DNA of 51,194 nucleotides from a bacterium (GTDB lineage: Bacteria; RUG730; JAAEPJ01): NCBI GenBank assembly GCA_024222485.1, contig JAAEPJ010000005.1, positions 1 through 51,194 of the forward strand, given 5' to 3'. The stretch's first letter is position 1, and every line of letters begins with the position of its first letter. The notes beneath the pieces were generated by a model that was given only the letters and a program-made list of their open reading frames with translations, was not told the origin of the DNA and made no database searches. Shown here piece by piece: positions 9,345 through 18,274 of this stretch. Made by a program: the position numbers and the translations under genes.

Positions 9345-10070
9345 CTACTTATTTTTTTGATTAGCTAGAAACCCTTTTAAAAAGTATGCAGGCATTGGTG
9401 CTTCAAACTTAAGAATATCACCAGAGTGTGGATGTTTAAAAATAATTTTATGTGCATGCAATCTTAGTTTTTTTTCGCCATCAGGAATACCATATTTCGT
9501 ATCACCAACTAAAGGGTGTCCTAATTCTTTAAAATGTACTCTGATTTGATTTTTTTTCCCAGTTAAAAGTTTAATCTCGATCAGACTAAAGTCATGATTA
9601 TTTTGAAGAACTTTATACTTCGTTTTAGCAAGAGTTCCTTCTCTTTCATTTTTTGTGGAAGATACATGGTAGTTTTTATTTTGGGTTAAGAAAGAAGTTA
9701 TCGTCCCGGTTTTGTTTGCGGGTACTCCATGGACAACAGCTGCATATCTTTTGCGGATATTTGGCCATTGCTTTTCTAGGTTGTTTTTTGCTTTCAAAGA
9801 TTTAGCAAAAATTAAAATTCCTGAAGTGTCACGATCAATTCTGTGAACCACAAATAAGTTTTTTGTTGATTTTTTGTTGCCCCGCCTGACGTATGTAGTG
9901 AGGCGTTGATGTGCAGTTTCTTCGCTTTCATAGGGGGCAGCAAGACTTAATAGCCCGGATTCTTTGTTAATAATAATGATATCGATATCTTCATAAATAA
10001 TTGTTAGTCCTTTTGGAAGGTGTTTTTTTGGTACAGGTTTTATTTTTTTTTTAGCTGAAATCTTTTGCAT
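9345..10070 (-). CDS. RluA-family RNA pseudouridine synthase
   Basis: These enzymes isomerise specific uridines in rRNA or tRNA. The 241-aa protein has the catalytic-aspartate motif [17 protein letters not shown], plus [27 protein letters not shown]-like C-terminal elements ([10 protein letters not shown] and [11 protein letters not shown]). It lacks an N-terminal S4 domain, like the shorter RluA/TruC members. The start overlaps the 3' end of the msrAB gene by 20 bp, so the two genes are translationally coupled on the minus strand. Target position is not predictable. Confidence 0.88.
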   Translation of the reverse strand: MQKISAKKKIKPVPKKHLPKGLTIIYEDIDIIIINKESGLLSLAAPYESEETAHQRLTTYVRRGNKKSTKNLFVVHRIDRDTSGILIFAKSLKAKNNLEKQWPNIRKRYAAVVHGVPANKTGTITSFLTQNKNYHVSSTKNEREGTLAKTKYKVLQNNHDFSLIEIKLLTGKKNQIRVHFKELGHPLVGDTKYGIPDGEKKLRLHAHKIIFKHPHSGDILKFEAPMPAYFLKGFLANQKNK

Positions 10071-10974
10071 ATTGATGATAACCCTCTTGTTCTAAATTTT
10101 CTTTTTTGATGAATTTTAAAGCAGCTGAATTTATACAGTACCTTAAATTTGTTGGCTCTGGACCATCTGAAAAAACATGTCCAAGGTGTGAATTAGCTTT
10201 TTTACTCCTTACTTCAGTGCGTTTTCCAAGCAGGCTTCTATCTTCTTTTTCAATAATATTGTTATGCTCAAGAGGGTTGGTAAAACTTGACCATCCTGTA
10301 TTGGATTTAAATTTATCTAAAGAGCTAAAAAGTGGTTCTCCAGAGAGAATGTCCACATAAATACCTTCTTGGTAATTATTCCAGTATTCATTGTTAAAAG
10401 CAGGTTCTGTGCCATTTTCTTGTGTAACATGATATTGTATTTTAGTTAACCTGTTTTTAATCCAAACAGTATCTAAAAAATTATCACGACCAGATCTAGA
10501 TCTGTAGTATTTATATTTGAAAGGGTGTTTTTTATAATAATTTTGGTGGTTTTCTTCCGCAGGATAAAACTTAGTTGCTTGGCTTATCTCAGTGACTATA
10601 GGGTTTTTAAATATTCCTTTAAGAGCTAAGTTTTCCTTTGATTGTATTGCAATAATTTTTTGTTCTTCATTCGCATAAAAAATTGCGGGACGATATTGTC
10701 TGCCACGATCAACAAATTGCCCTTGACTATCAGTAGGGTCAATATTCTGCCAAAAGATATTAAGGAGCTCCTCATAACTCACTTTAGTTGAATCATAACT
10801 AATTTGAATAGCTTCAAGATGTCCTTTTTCAGCATAATCTTGGTAGGAGGGATTTGGTTGCGTTCCATCGGTATATCCAGCGATAACTTCAATGACTCCA
10901 TCTATTGATAGAAAGGGAGAAACCATGCACCAAAAACAACCTCCTGCAAAGATAGCAATTTTAATAATAGGCAT
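10051..10974 (-). CDS. msrAB: Fused peptide methionine sulfoxide reductase MsrA/MsrB
   Basis: The fusion repairs both stereoisomers of oxidised methionine in proteins. The N-terminal MsrA domain (about 1-160) has GGCFWC with catalytic C13 and the [17 protein letters not shown] block. The C-terminal MsrB domain (about 175-305) has [18 protein letters not shown] and [11 protein letters not shown] with catalytic C280. The zinc-binding CxxC pairs present in many MsrB proteins are missing (the usual first pair is replaced by ILSGEPLF), as in the non-zinc class. No signal peptide is predicted, so it is likely cytoplasmic. The start is near a promoter gap shared with the RRM gene's terminator region. 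Confidence 0.95.
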   Translation of the reverse strand: MPIIKIAIFAGGCFWCMVSPFLSIDGVIEVIAGYTDGTQPNPSYQDYAEKGHLEAIQISYDSTKVSYEELLNIFWQNIDPTDSQGQFVDRGRQYRPAIFYANEEQKIIAIQSKENLALKGIFKNPIVTEISQATKFYPAEENHQNYYKKHPFKYKYYRSRSGRDNFLDTVWIKNRLTKIQYHVTQENGTEPAFNNEYWNNYQEGIYVDILSGEPLFSSLDKFKSNTGWSSFTNPLEHNNIIEKEDRSLLGKRTEVRSKKANSHLGHVFSDGPEPTNLRYCINSAALKFIKKENLEQEGYHQYAKDFS

Positions 10975-10996
10975 ATAAAAATTCCTTTAATAAAAA

Positions 10997-11035
10997 AAAA
11001 ACACCAGCCGACAATACTTGCCAACAGGTGTTTTT
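10997..11035 (-). terminator. Terminator of the RRM gene
   Basis: Arms AAAAACACC (10997-11005) and GGTGTTTTT (11027-11035) pair perfectly around a 21-base loop. On the minus strand the stem is followed by a run of T (A-run at 10992-11000 on plus). It lies 42 bp past the stop of the RNA-binding protein gene. Confidence 0.7.
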
Positions 11036-11077
11036 AATTTTGTAATTTTAGTTAAAACTATCAATAAAGTATAAAGA

Positions 11078-11344
11078 TTAGAAGTCTCTTCTCGGTCTTT
11101 CTTCTCTTGGTCTTGCTTCATTAACTCTTAAGTTTCTTCCTGAATGTTCTTTGCCGTCAAGATTGCTGATTGCTGCTTTCCCTTCGTTATCAGAAGACAT
11201 TTCGACAAAGCCAAAACCTTTAGCTCTACCAGTTTCTCTATCTGTAATAATTTTTGCACTTACTACATTACCAAATTCTCCAAAAACTTCTTCAAGTTCC
11301 TGTTCTGTCATGCTGTACGCCATGTTCCCGACATAAAGATTCAT
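11078..11344 (-). CDS. Small RRM-domain RNA-binding protein
   Basis: A single RNA recognition motif of 88 aa, the kind found in cyanobacterial Rbp and many other bacteria, where it is often linked to cold response or mRNA localisation. RNP2 is LYVGNM (residues 3-8) and RNP1 is KGFGFVEM (42-49). A short Arg/Glu-rich tail (EARPREERPRRDF) replaces the longer glycine-rich tail seen in some homologues. It is monocistronic with its own terminator. The upstream 11345-11529 gap contains an 18-base A-run near 11432 and no gene. Confidence 0.93.
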   Translation of the reverse strand: MNLYVGNMAYSMTEQELEEVFGEFGNVVSAKIITDRETGRAKGFGFVEMSSDNEGKAAISNLDGKEHSGRNLRVNEARPREERPRRDF

Positions 11345-11529
11345 ACTATTTCCTTCCTTCCTTTTCTAAAAACAGCTACAACTTGTAGCTTATATATTTG
11401 CCTCATTTTTGAGGTTCTGAAAATATCTTATAAAAAAAAAAAAAAAAAATACAACAAAAATAAAAAGTTAGCTTTAAGAAGATATCTACACCTCTGGCAT
11501 TTTTTTATTTTGCAGTATCATGATGAGGT

Positions 11530-13709
11530 TTAAATCTGTAAAAAATCAATTTTTTTCCCAAACTTAAATTTAATTTGCTTTTCAAGGTTAATTAATTCTT
11601 CGGTACTAATTTTAGGTTGAGCACTCTCCGTTTTTTTTAATTCAAGCAGAAAGCTTTCAGCCTCGATTTTAGCAATCTCAATAATCTCTAAATCTGTCGT
11701 AATATCTCCAATCGTTAGATTTAAAAATCCATGTTGATTTTTTCCTAAAAATTCTCCTGGACCTCTTAGGTTTAAGTCTTCTTCTGCTAATTTAAAGCCA
11801 TCCGAGTGATTAATCATAGCCGCAAGCCTTATTTTTGCTTTATCATTCATCTTATTAGGAACTAAAAAACAAGCACTATGATATTTCCCACGCCCAATTT
11901 TTCCTCTTAGCTGATGTAAAGTCGAAAGCCCAAAGCGTTCTGCATGCTCAATCACCATCACTGTAGCGTTTGGGATATTAACTCCGACTTCAATAACAGT
12001 TGTAGAAATTAAAATTTTTATTGTCCCGTTTATAAATTTTTGCATAATATTATTTTTATTTTCAGCGTTCATTTTCCCATGTAATAACCCCATCTCAATA
12101 TCTTGAAAATATTTAATTTTTTAAACATTTCTTCTGCTGATTTAAGTTCAAGTTTATTGTTCTCTTCAATAGCGGGGTAGACAAGATATTCTTGTCTACC
12201 GTTATGGATTTCCTCAAGCATAAACTGTATAGCTTCATTTTGTTTGGAAATTATTGTTTTGATAGGCTTTCTGCCTTTAGGTAACATTTTAATGGTAGAA
12301 ATATCAAGGTCTCCATAAATAGACATTGCTAGTGTTCGTGGAATTGGGGTAGCTGTCATGACTAAAATATAGGGGGTACTCGCTTTATCCCTCAGCATTA
12401 ACCGTTCTTTTACTCCAAACTTATGTTGTTCATCAATCACAATTAATTTTAAATTTTTAAAATTCATATTTTCGCTAAAGAGTGCATGTGTTCCTATCAG
12501 AATATCAAAATTTTTTTCTTTGAAAATAGTTTTTTGTTTTTTTGTCATTGACCCTGTTAAAATTCCTAAAGAAATTGGTGTATAAGCATTCGGAGATGAG
12601 TGTGGCGTTTGTAGGGGGAGGGCAACACTTTTTGTGAGAGCAGAAGATTTGTTAAGTGGAGGGGTAGCTAAAGAATTAATTTCTTGAACAACTTTCTTAA
12701 TTGATTCAAAGTGTTGCCTAGCTAGAACTTCTGTTGGTGCCATGATGGCGGCTTGATAGCCGCTTTCTACAGCTAAAAGCATGGCTGAGAGTGCGACCAC
12801 AGTTTTTTCACTGCCAACATTTCCTTGCAAGAGTCGATTCATTGGAAAGTTTGATTGCATATTTGTAAAAATTTCATTAATAACCTTTTTTTGGTCGTTT
12901 GTAAATTCAAACCCTAAGTGTTTTCTAAAGGGCGAAAGTAAGGTTTTTGTGAGTTTATAGGTATGCGATTTTTTAATTTTTTTAAGATCATGGTATTTTT
13001 TCATTAAAACTATTTCTAAGAGAAAAAATTCATCAAATGCTAACCTAAAATAAGCAGCCTGTTTCTCTGCCCAGTCAGTCGGGAAATGTATTTTTCTAAG
13101 AGCTTTTGGCAAACTCATTAGTTTTCTTTTATCTTTTATTTTTTTTGGGAGAAAATCTTTGATTTCTGTAAATTGATATTGAGAAACTTGCCAAAGCAGA
13201 CTCCTTAAAAATTTTGTATCAATTTTTAAGGAAGCAGGATAAATTGGGATGATTCGGTTAGCATTAATTGAATCATCAGAGACAGTTTCGTAGTCAATAA
13301 CATTAAATCCCTCAATGGTAAGCTCACCTGTTAGAAAAAGAAAAGCACCCTTTTTAATATCCTTGGTCAGGTAAAATAAAACATTAAATTTTCTGGAATA
13401 TTTTCTTATCCATTTAACTTTAATACTTGTTGTTTTATCCTTAAGAAGTGCTTCAAAAATAATAAACCCATTACGGGTTTTAAGAGAGGATGTACTTACA
13501 ACCTCAACTAAAATTGTAGCGCGTACTCCTAATTCTAGGTTATTCACCTTTGTATTTACTCGTCGATCTTCCCATGCCCGTGGAAAATAGAATAACATAT
13601 CATGAATAGTTTCTAACCCTAGCGCCTTTAAATAGTTAAATTTTTTAGGATCAACACCTTTTAAATATTGTAGTGAATCATTAAGTTTTATTGTGTTTTC
13701 TTCCTTCAT
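11530..13709 (-). pseudogene. recG: ATP-dependent DNA helicase RecG, frameshifted and motif-damaged
   Basis: RecG remodels stalled forks and Holliday junctions. Two overlapping minus-strand frames encode it: 12069-13709 (546 aa: wedge domain and first helicase lobe) and 11530-12093 (second lobe with STTVIEVGVNIPNATVMVIE). Around 12106-12110 a T-run on the minus strand is one base short. Adding one base would restore FQDIEMGLLHGKM and a protein of about 725 aa. Three further oddities: Walker A reads GNVGSEKT, with glutamate (E301) in place of the glycine before lysine; motif VI reads QLRGKIGRG instead of the usual LRGRVGRG; and residues about 345-380 form an extra 36-aa proline/serine-rich insert. 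The Walker change argues for real decay rather than only a sequencing error. A conserved DEQHKFG motif and MTATPIPRT remain. If intact, the gene product would be RecG without doubt. Confidence 0.85.
12570..12677 (-). repeat. In-frame 108-bp insertion within recG, GC-richer than its host
   Basis: Between the QHFESIKKV motif and LGILTGS, where RecG proteins usually have only a few residues, there are about 36 extra codons. The encoded peptide is low-complexity (PPLNKSSALTKSVALPLQT) and its DNA is visibly richer in G on the plus strand (for example GTAGGGGGAGGG) than the flanking gene. The size and in-frame position recall protein-invading palindromic elements known from Rickettsia, but I could not show internal palindromy or a second copy here. 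Confidence 0.4.
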
Positions 13710-13776
13710 TTTGTTTCCTCATTTTAGCGCTCATAGTTTTTATTGCGGGTAATTTAATACAATACTAACTAGCTTT

Positions 13777-14397
13777 CTAAATAGATATCCAAACTTTAAA
13801 AAGCCTTTCAAGTCCTAAATAAATTATTACTAAAGTGGCAATTCTTACTATTGAAACATGAAGTGAAGGAAAGGTTGTTTTTGTAAACCTTGTAATATTG
13901 CCAATAAAAATTGCTAGAATTAATAAAAGATTAATAAAGCTCATTAAACCAAAAACAAAGCCAGATGTTAATGCTAGAAATTTATTGATAACTGTGAGGT
14001 TAAGGTTTGTTAAAAAAATTTTAAAGGTTGTATTCGGTTGCAGTCCTAAAAAAAAGCCAATAAAAAAAAGCCAGTAATATTGTAATTTACTTTTTAACCT
14101 CAGAAAGGCTGAAATAATGATGAGCATAGCAAAAAATGCAGCTAAATAATCAAAAATTTTTGTTTCATAAAAATAAATGATAAAGGAGGCACGAGTTAAG
14201 TTTACCGAAAGACCGGCTAGAATCATAATAGCTAATAGCCGGCCTAAGAATAAAAAAAGTATACTATGTAAAGCTTGCTTAGCATTATTTGTTTGTGCAA
14301 TCATATAGGGGATCATAAAGCTACAAGTAGTAAAAGTCGTTGTCAGACCAAAGATAATACCCATTACTGCAATATCTGTAAAAAATTTAAAAATCAT
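13777..14397 (-). CDS. Small polytopic membrane protein, CcdA/DsbD or UreH-like fold
   Basis: The 206-aa protein has about six hydrophobic segments and a TTTFTTCSFMIPY motif in the first helix, then a QALHSILFLFLGRLLA segment. This resembles the cysteine/proline motif and the following helix of the CcdA/DsbD/SafE transmembrane family, which moves reducing power or metals across the membrane. Only one cysteine is seen where CcdA has a redox pair, so thiol-electron transfer is unlikely. It stands alone on the minus strand, 67 bp upstream of recG, and faces away from the rpmH promoter. Function is uncertain. Confidence 0.5.
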   Translation of the reverse strand: MIFKFFTDIAVMGIIFGLTTTFTTCSFMIPYMIAQTNNAKQALHSILFLFLGRLLAIMILAGLSVNLTRASFIIYFYETKIFDYLAAFFAMLIIISAFLRLKSKLQYYWLFFIGFFLGLQPNTTFKIFLTNLNLTVINKFLALTSGFVFGLMSFINLLLILAIFIGNITRFTKTTFPSLHVSIVRIATLVIIYLGLERLFKVWISI

Positions 14398-14743
14398 AAA
14401 ATTCCCCTCGGATAATAATCATTATAAAACAAATTTTATTATTTATATGATTTTTTAAATAGATTATTATTCTATTATCTTTTATATTTACAAACATTCA
14501 TCATAATAAAAATTTGTTTTATTTTTTGTATAGATTAAAAATATAAAAATTCTTTTTAATTTTACAAGCAAATACTTTGAAAATCAAATATTGACACTCG
14601 TCGAATATTCAAATATAATATTACACTATTTTTATTATAGATACAGGCAGCTATCAGTGAGGGAAATTAAATCACGCAGTAGACTGTTTCTAAAATATTT
14701 TATTTTTTAATTGATAAAATTATGGTTGCATAGGAGGCATAAA
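14398..14743. other. Divergent promoter gap, no gene seen
   Basis: This 346-bp, very AT-rich region separates the minus-strand membrane protein and plus-strand rpmH. It contains the rpmH promoter described below. I looked for DnaA boxes, because rpmH often flanks dnaA and oriC, and saw none matching TTATCCACA. No small ORF has a convincing ribosome binding site except rpmH itself. Confidence 0.6.
14591..14619 (+). promoter_or_regulatory. Consensus sigma-70 promoter for rpmH operon
   Basis: TTGACA (14591-14596) and TATAAT (14614-14619) are perfect consensus hexamers with a 17-bp spacer. The start site would fall about 120 bp before rpmH, giving a long 5' leader. It is the best promoter match seen in the window, as expected for a ribosomal-protein operon. 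Confidence 0.9.
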
Positions 14744-14878
14744 ATGAAAAGAACATATCAGCCAAATGTCAGAAGAAGAAAGAAAAAACATGGGTTTTTA
14801 AAAAGGATGCGAACAAAAGCAGGTAGGAATATTTTGCAATCACGCAGAAAAAAAGGTAGGCAAGTTCTCTCTGCCTAA
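14744..14878 (+). CDS. rpmH: 50S ribosomal protein L34
   Basis: The 44-aa basic protein begins [19 protein letters not shown] and ends GRQVLSA, the standard L34 sequence. An AGGAGG lies 8 bases before the ATG. It heads the rpmH-rnpA-yidD-yidC-jag cluster conserved across bacteria. The dnaA gene that often lies upstream is absent. Confidence 0.98.
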   Translation: MKRTYQPNVRRRKKKHGFLKRMRTKAGRNILQSRRKKGRQVLSA

Positions 14879-14927
14879 TGATGTTTCTTTTTGGGAATGT
14901 TTAGGTATATAACTTGAAAAAATAAAA

Positions 14928-15245
14928 ATGCCAAAATTTACATTCAAAGAGAAACTCAGAGAAAAAAAAGATTTTGAAAGGCTTTTTAAATATAGAAAAT
15001 GTTTTTTTATTAGCAATTTTATTATTTATATTTGTCCCAATGGACTAGCTTTCTCAAGGCTGGGTATTTCAATTAAAAGAACAGTTGCTAAAGCATATAA
15101 AAGAAATCGGATGAAAAGGCTTATTAGAGAATTTTTTAGACTGAATAAACCTAATAATAATTATGATATTTTAATAGTTGTTAGGCAAGATTTTGGTAAT
15201 AAAAAATTAGCAGAAGTTTCCGAGGAGCTTAGAAAACTATGGTAA
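14928..15245 (+). CDS. rnpA: Ribonuclease P protein component
   Basis: RnpA is the protein cofactor that helps RNase P RNA bind pre-tRNA leaders. The 105-aa basic protein carries the family signature, here [15 protein letters not shown], after SIKRTVAKA. It follows rpmH by 49 bp and overlaps yidD by 7 bp. The RNA partner (rnpB) is not in this window. Confidence 0.96.
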   Translation: MPKFTFKEKLREKKDFERLFKYRKCFFISNFIIYICPNGLAFSRLGISIKRTVAKAYKRNRMKRLIREFFRLNKPNNNYDILIVVRQDFGNKKLAEVSEELRKLW

Positions 15246-15442
15246 AAATTTGTATAATTCTAATTAAAATATACCAGTTGTTTCGTCAGTTTTTTCCAAA
15301 ACGATGTTGTTTTTATCCCTCATGCTCAGAATATGCAATACAGTCTTTTAAGAAAGAAGGCTTTCTGAGAGGGTTAGTTAAGACAATAAAAAGAATTTTA
15401 AAATGTCATCCATTCTCAGGGGGTGGCATAGACTTTCCTTAA
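15239..15442 (+). CDS. yidD: Membrane protein insertion efficiency factor YidD
   Basis: This is a small membrane-associated protein thought to assist YidC. The 67-aa sequence has the diagnostic [15 protein letters not shown] and [13 protein letters not shown] motifs. Its ATG lies inside the rnpA 3' end, indicating translational coupling. It is at the short end of the family's usual 70-85 aa. Confidence 0.95.
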   Translation: MVKICIILIKIYQLFRQFFPKRCCFYPSCSEYAIQSFKKEGFLRGLVKTIKRILKCHPFSGGGIDFP

Positions 15443-15548
15443 GACATAGCTAGTTTTATAGCGAGCTAAAAGATTGTATGAATTTCGGTATGCAAAATAT
15501 TTTTGTTGCCTCTAGGGTAACTATTAACAAATTCGGAGAAACTATTTT

Positions 15549-17108
15549 ATGAATAAGAATACTGTAATAGCCATTGTCTTATCATTTCTTGTGGTATTTA
15601 CATGGACTCAAATAACTAATAAAAATCAGAAAAGTTCACAATCAAAGACAGGAAATGCTGAGAAAGTAGAAATCCAACCAGTAAGATCATCAATAATTTC
15701 TCAGGGGCAGCCAGAGTCAATTTTAAAAACAGTAGGACAAGAGCCTGTTTTATCTCAAACTTTTATTTTGGAAAATAATGCTTCAAAAATTATTTTTGGT
15801 GCTAAAGGTGAGATGCAGAGTTTTTTAGTGAAAGAAAAAAATGGGAGCTTAACAGACTTGGTCTATTCTGCTAAATCATTTCCTTTGACAGTAAACCCAA
15901 GTATTATTTATACAACTTCAGAAACAATGGAAAGACCGAATGGTGAGGCATTAGTCTTAAATGGGATGATAGATGATAAAGTATCTGTCCGAACAAGTTA
16001 TAACTACCTAAATGATCAGGGATTAGTAGCTGTTAGTTTAGAGTTAACTAATATCTCTCCTCTTTCACTTCATATCGAAAATTTTAAAGTTGGTCTAGGT
16101 CCAGGGATAAACACCAGTGAAGAGGTTAGTGAGAAAGTCATGATGCGTGATATGAAAGGATTTTACTATTCTGCTGGGGAACTTACTAAAAAACCTAAAA
16201 TCGGTAGATCTTCGGGGATTCAGAATGGTTGGATTGCTGTTACAAATCATTATTTTATCTCAGCGATTATTGATTCCAACAATATTTTTGAAGAAGTTCA
16301 AGTAACAAATAAAAAGCTTCCAGAGTTATTTCTCAGTACTGACTTAAGGTTAGATGTTGGAGAAACTAAGACTTTAAATTTTCAAACTTTGTGGGGAATT
16401 AAAAATTATGATTATTTAACATCTTTGGACAATGACTTGCATAAGACGATTTCTTTAGGTATTTTTGCTCCTCTTGGGAAGCTAATCATGTGGCTTTTAG
16501 CTAAGTTCTATGAGATGACCGGTAATTATGGTATTGCGATCATTCTCTTGACCACTATAATGCAGTTAATTTTGCTGCCACTGAATAAGAAAAGTTTTGA
16601 GTCGATGCATAAGCTGAAAAAAGTACAACCAAAACTAGAAAAGCTTAAGAAAAAATATAAGGATAACCCTCAAAACCTTAATATGGAAATGATGGCTCTT
16701 TATAAGAGAGAAAAGGTTAACCCTTTTGGTGGCTGTTTACCTATACTTTTGCAACTTCCAATTTTCTGGGCACTTTTTACAGTGTTGAGGAATGCTACAG
16801 AACTTAGATATGCACCATTTTTATTATGGATAAATGACCTTTCTAAACCGGATACCGTAGCAGTGCTTTTTGGTGTTCCGATTAATATCTTACCGATCCT
16901 AATGGGGGGCATGATGTTTGTTAGTCAGAAGTTAAATACTGGTCAAACAAGTGACCCCATGCAGGCAAAGATGTTAACCTTTATGCCCATTATGTTTCTT
17001 TTTATGTTTTGGAATTTTCCTTCTGGTTTAGTTTTATATTGGTTATTTTCTAATATTTATACAGTTTGCTTAAATTTATATTTAACAGTTAAGAATAAAG
17101 AGGCATAA
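15549..17108 (+). CDS. yidC: Membrane protein insertase YidC
   Basis: YidC inserts and folds inner-membrane proteins, alone or with SecYEG. The 519-aa protein is of the long Gram-negative type: an N-terminal anchor (about 4-21), a periplasmic beta domain (about 60-295) and a C-terminal five-helix core (about 310-515), with GNYGIAIILLTTI and NPFGGCLPILLQLPIF. The long periplasmic domain is evidence that this is a two-membrane organism. GGAG lies 9 bases before the start. A 106-bp gap separates it from yidD, and jag follows after one base. Confidence 0.97.
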   Translation: MNKNTVIAIVLSFLVVFTWTQITNKNQKSSQSKTGNAEKVEIQPVRSSIISQGQPESILKTVGQEPVLSQTFILENNASKIIFGAKGEMQSFLVKEKNGSLTDLVYSAKSFPLTVNPSIIYTTSETMERPNGEALVLNGMIDDKVSVRTSYNYLNDQGLVAVSLELTNISPLSLHIENFKVGLGPGINTSEEVSEKVMMRDMKGFYYSAGELTKKPKIGRSSGIQNGWIAVTNHYFISAIIDSNNIFEEVQVTNKKLPELFLSTDLRLDVGETKTLNFQTLWGIKNYDYLTSLDNDLHKTISLGIFAPLGKLIMWLLAKFYEMTGNYGIAIILLTTIMQLILLPLNKKSFESMHKLKKVQPKLEKLKKKYKDNPQNLNMEMMALYKREKVNPFGGCLPILLQLPIFWALFTVLRNATELRYAPFLLWINDLSKPDTVAVLFGVPINILPILMGGMMFVSQKLNTGQTSDPMQAKMLTFMPIMFLFMFWNFPSGLVLYWLFSNIYTVCLNLYLTVKNKEA

Positions 17109-17109
17109 A

Positions 17110-17745
17110 ATGAAAAGTATCCAATTAAAAGGAAAGAATGTTGAGGATGCAATAGCATTAGGATTGAGGGAATTAAAGACCACAAGAGATAATGTCGAGG
17201 TTGATATTATCTCAAAAAAATGCAGAGGTCTTTTTGGTATTTTTGGTCGAAAAGAAGTTGTTATCAAAATGACTTTACAAGATAATAATATAGATTATAA
17301 TGAAATACTAACTGGGATTGAAACGAATATTAAAAATATTATTCTCTTAGCTAACTTAAACATTAAATTTAAAGTTGATATAGAAGATGGGCAGGTTTGC
17401 ATTAATATGAATGGTGTTGATGCCCCTTTTTTAATTGGGAAATCTGGAGATGTTTTGGATGCTTTTGAATACCTTATTAGCTTAATGGTAAATAAAAAAC
17501 ATAAAACAAAGGTTAAGTTATCGGTAGATGTGGATAACTATCGAGCTCAAAAGTCTATCAAGATTAAAGATGCTACCACTAAGGCGGTAGAAAAAGTTTT
17601 GGCAACTGGAGAGGAATATAAAATAAAAAATATTCGACCAAATGATCGTAAGATAATACATTCAGTCGTTTCTGAATTTCATGAATTATCTTCTAAGTCA
17701 GTTGGGCAAGGAAACTCGAGGTATATAATTATTTTTAAAAAGTAG
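17110..17745 (+). CDS. jag: Jag/SpoIIIJ-associated RNA-binding protein (KhpB-like)
   Basis: This RNA-binding protein, linked to cell-envelope and division control, partners with KhpA in Gram-positive bacteria. The 211-aa protein has a Jag_N domain (about 1-52, with GLFGIFGRKE), a KH domain with LIGKSGDVLDAFEYL (about 100-115) and a C-terminal R3H domain with NDRKIIHSVV. It is directly coupled to yidC. The usual next gene (mnmE) is replaced here by an unknown gene. Confidence 0.94.
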   Translation: MKSIQLKGKNVEDAIALGLRELKTTRDNVEVDIISKKCRGLFGIFGRKEVVIKMTLQDNNIDYNEILTGIETNIKNIILLANLNIKFKVDIEDGQVCINMNGVDAPFLIGKSGDVLDAFEYLISLMVNKKHKTKVKLSVDVDNYRAQKSIKIKDATTKAVEKVLATGEEYKIKNIRPNDRKIIHSVVSEFHELSSKSVGQGNSRYIIIFKK

Positions 17746-17810
17746 AGAGTTTTCACTTTCGTACCGAAGTACCGAGAAGATTATATATATTAAATAAGGA
17801 GTTTTTAAGT

Positions 17811-18209
17811 ATGCAACTTAAAATTAAAACTAAGTTAGTTTTTAATTTCATTGTAATTATTATATTAATTTTGGTTATTCCAAAAACAATTAAACTTTAC
17901 CGTTCTTTTTCAGGGATTCAAAAAAATCTTCAGACTCAACAAGTAGCATTAAATGCTGTCATCGATAAAATCAAGGCCAAGGAAGTAGAAATTCGCAACT
18001 TTGAAGCGGACCTTAAGGAGCTTGAGGCGAATGATGTTTTTAGTGAGTATGGAGTTGTACATGCCAAGTATGGTGTGGCTGTTTCAGAATATAAAGTGAT
18101 GGTCAAAGATTATAACCAGAAAGCTGAAAATTTTAAGAAGTTAGAGGCTATCATGAAGAATAATGTTCATGGTTTGCTTTCTAAGATAGGGATTAAAAGA
18201 GAAAGTTAA
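17811..18209 (+). CDS. Membrane-anchored coiled-coil protein, unknown
   Basis: The 132-aa protein is not recognised. It has a short cytoplasmic N-terminus, one hydrophobic segment (about 9-25, VFNFIVIIILILVIP), then a helical, charged region from about 30 to 115 with heptad-like spacing. This suggests a coiled coil on the far side of the membrane. The layout superficially resembles LemA-type or cell-division small proteins, but no diagnostic motif was found. A clear AAGGAG lies 9 bases before the ATG, supporting that it is a real gene. It stands between jag and an antiporter gene with 65-bp gaps on both sides. Confidence 0.6.
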   Translation: MQLKIKTKLVFNFIVIIILILVIPKTIKLYRSFSGIQKNLQTQQVALNAVIDKIKAKEVEIRNFEADLKELEANDVFSEYGVVHAKYGVAVSEYKVMVKDYNQKAENFKKLEAIMKNNVHGLLSKIGIKRES

Positions 18210-18274
18210 GAAAAATATTAAGTATTTTAGCTTAAAGATATATTGCTTAATAATTCATACTATCAGGTAAAATA

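Noticed and set aside
11432-11449. 18-base A-run between the RRM gene and recG as a possible regulatory or phase-variable tract
   Set aside because: Not inside a coding frame or at a promoter spacer. No function can be argued.
12093-12110. Programmed frameshift producing full RecG
   Set aside because: The short T-run does not form a standard slippery heptamer and the Walker A change argues for decay. Kept only as an alternative.
14398-14743. Origin of replication at rpmH
   Set aside because: No sequence close to TTATCCACA was found and dnaA is not adjacent.
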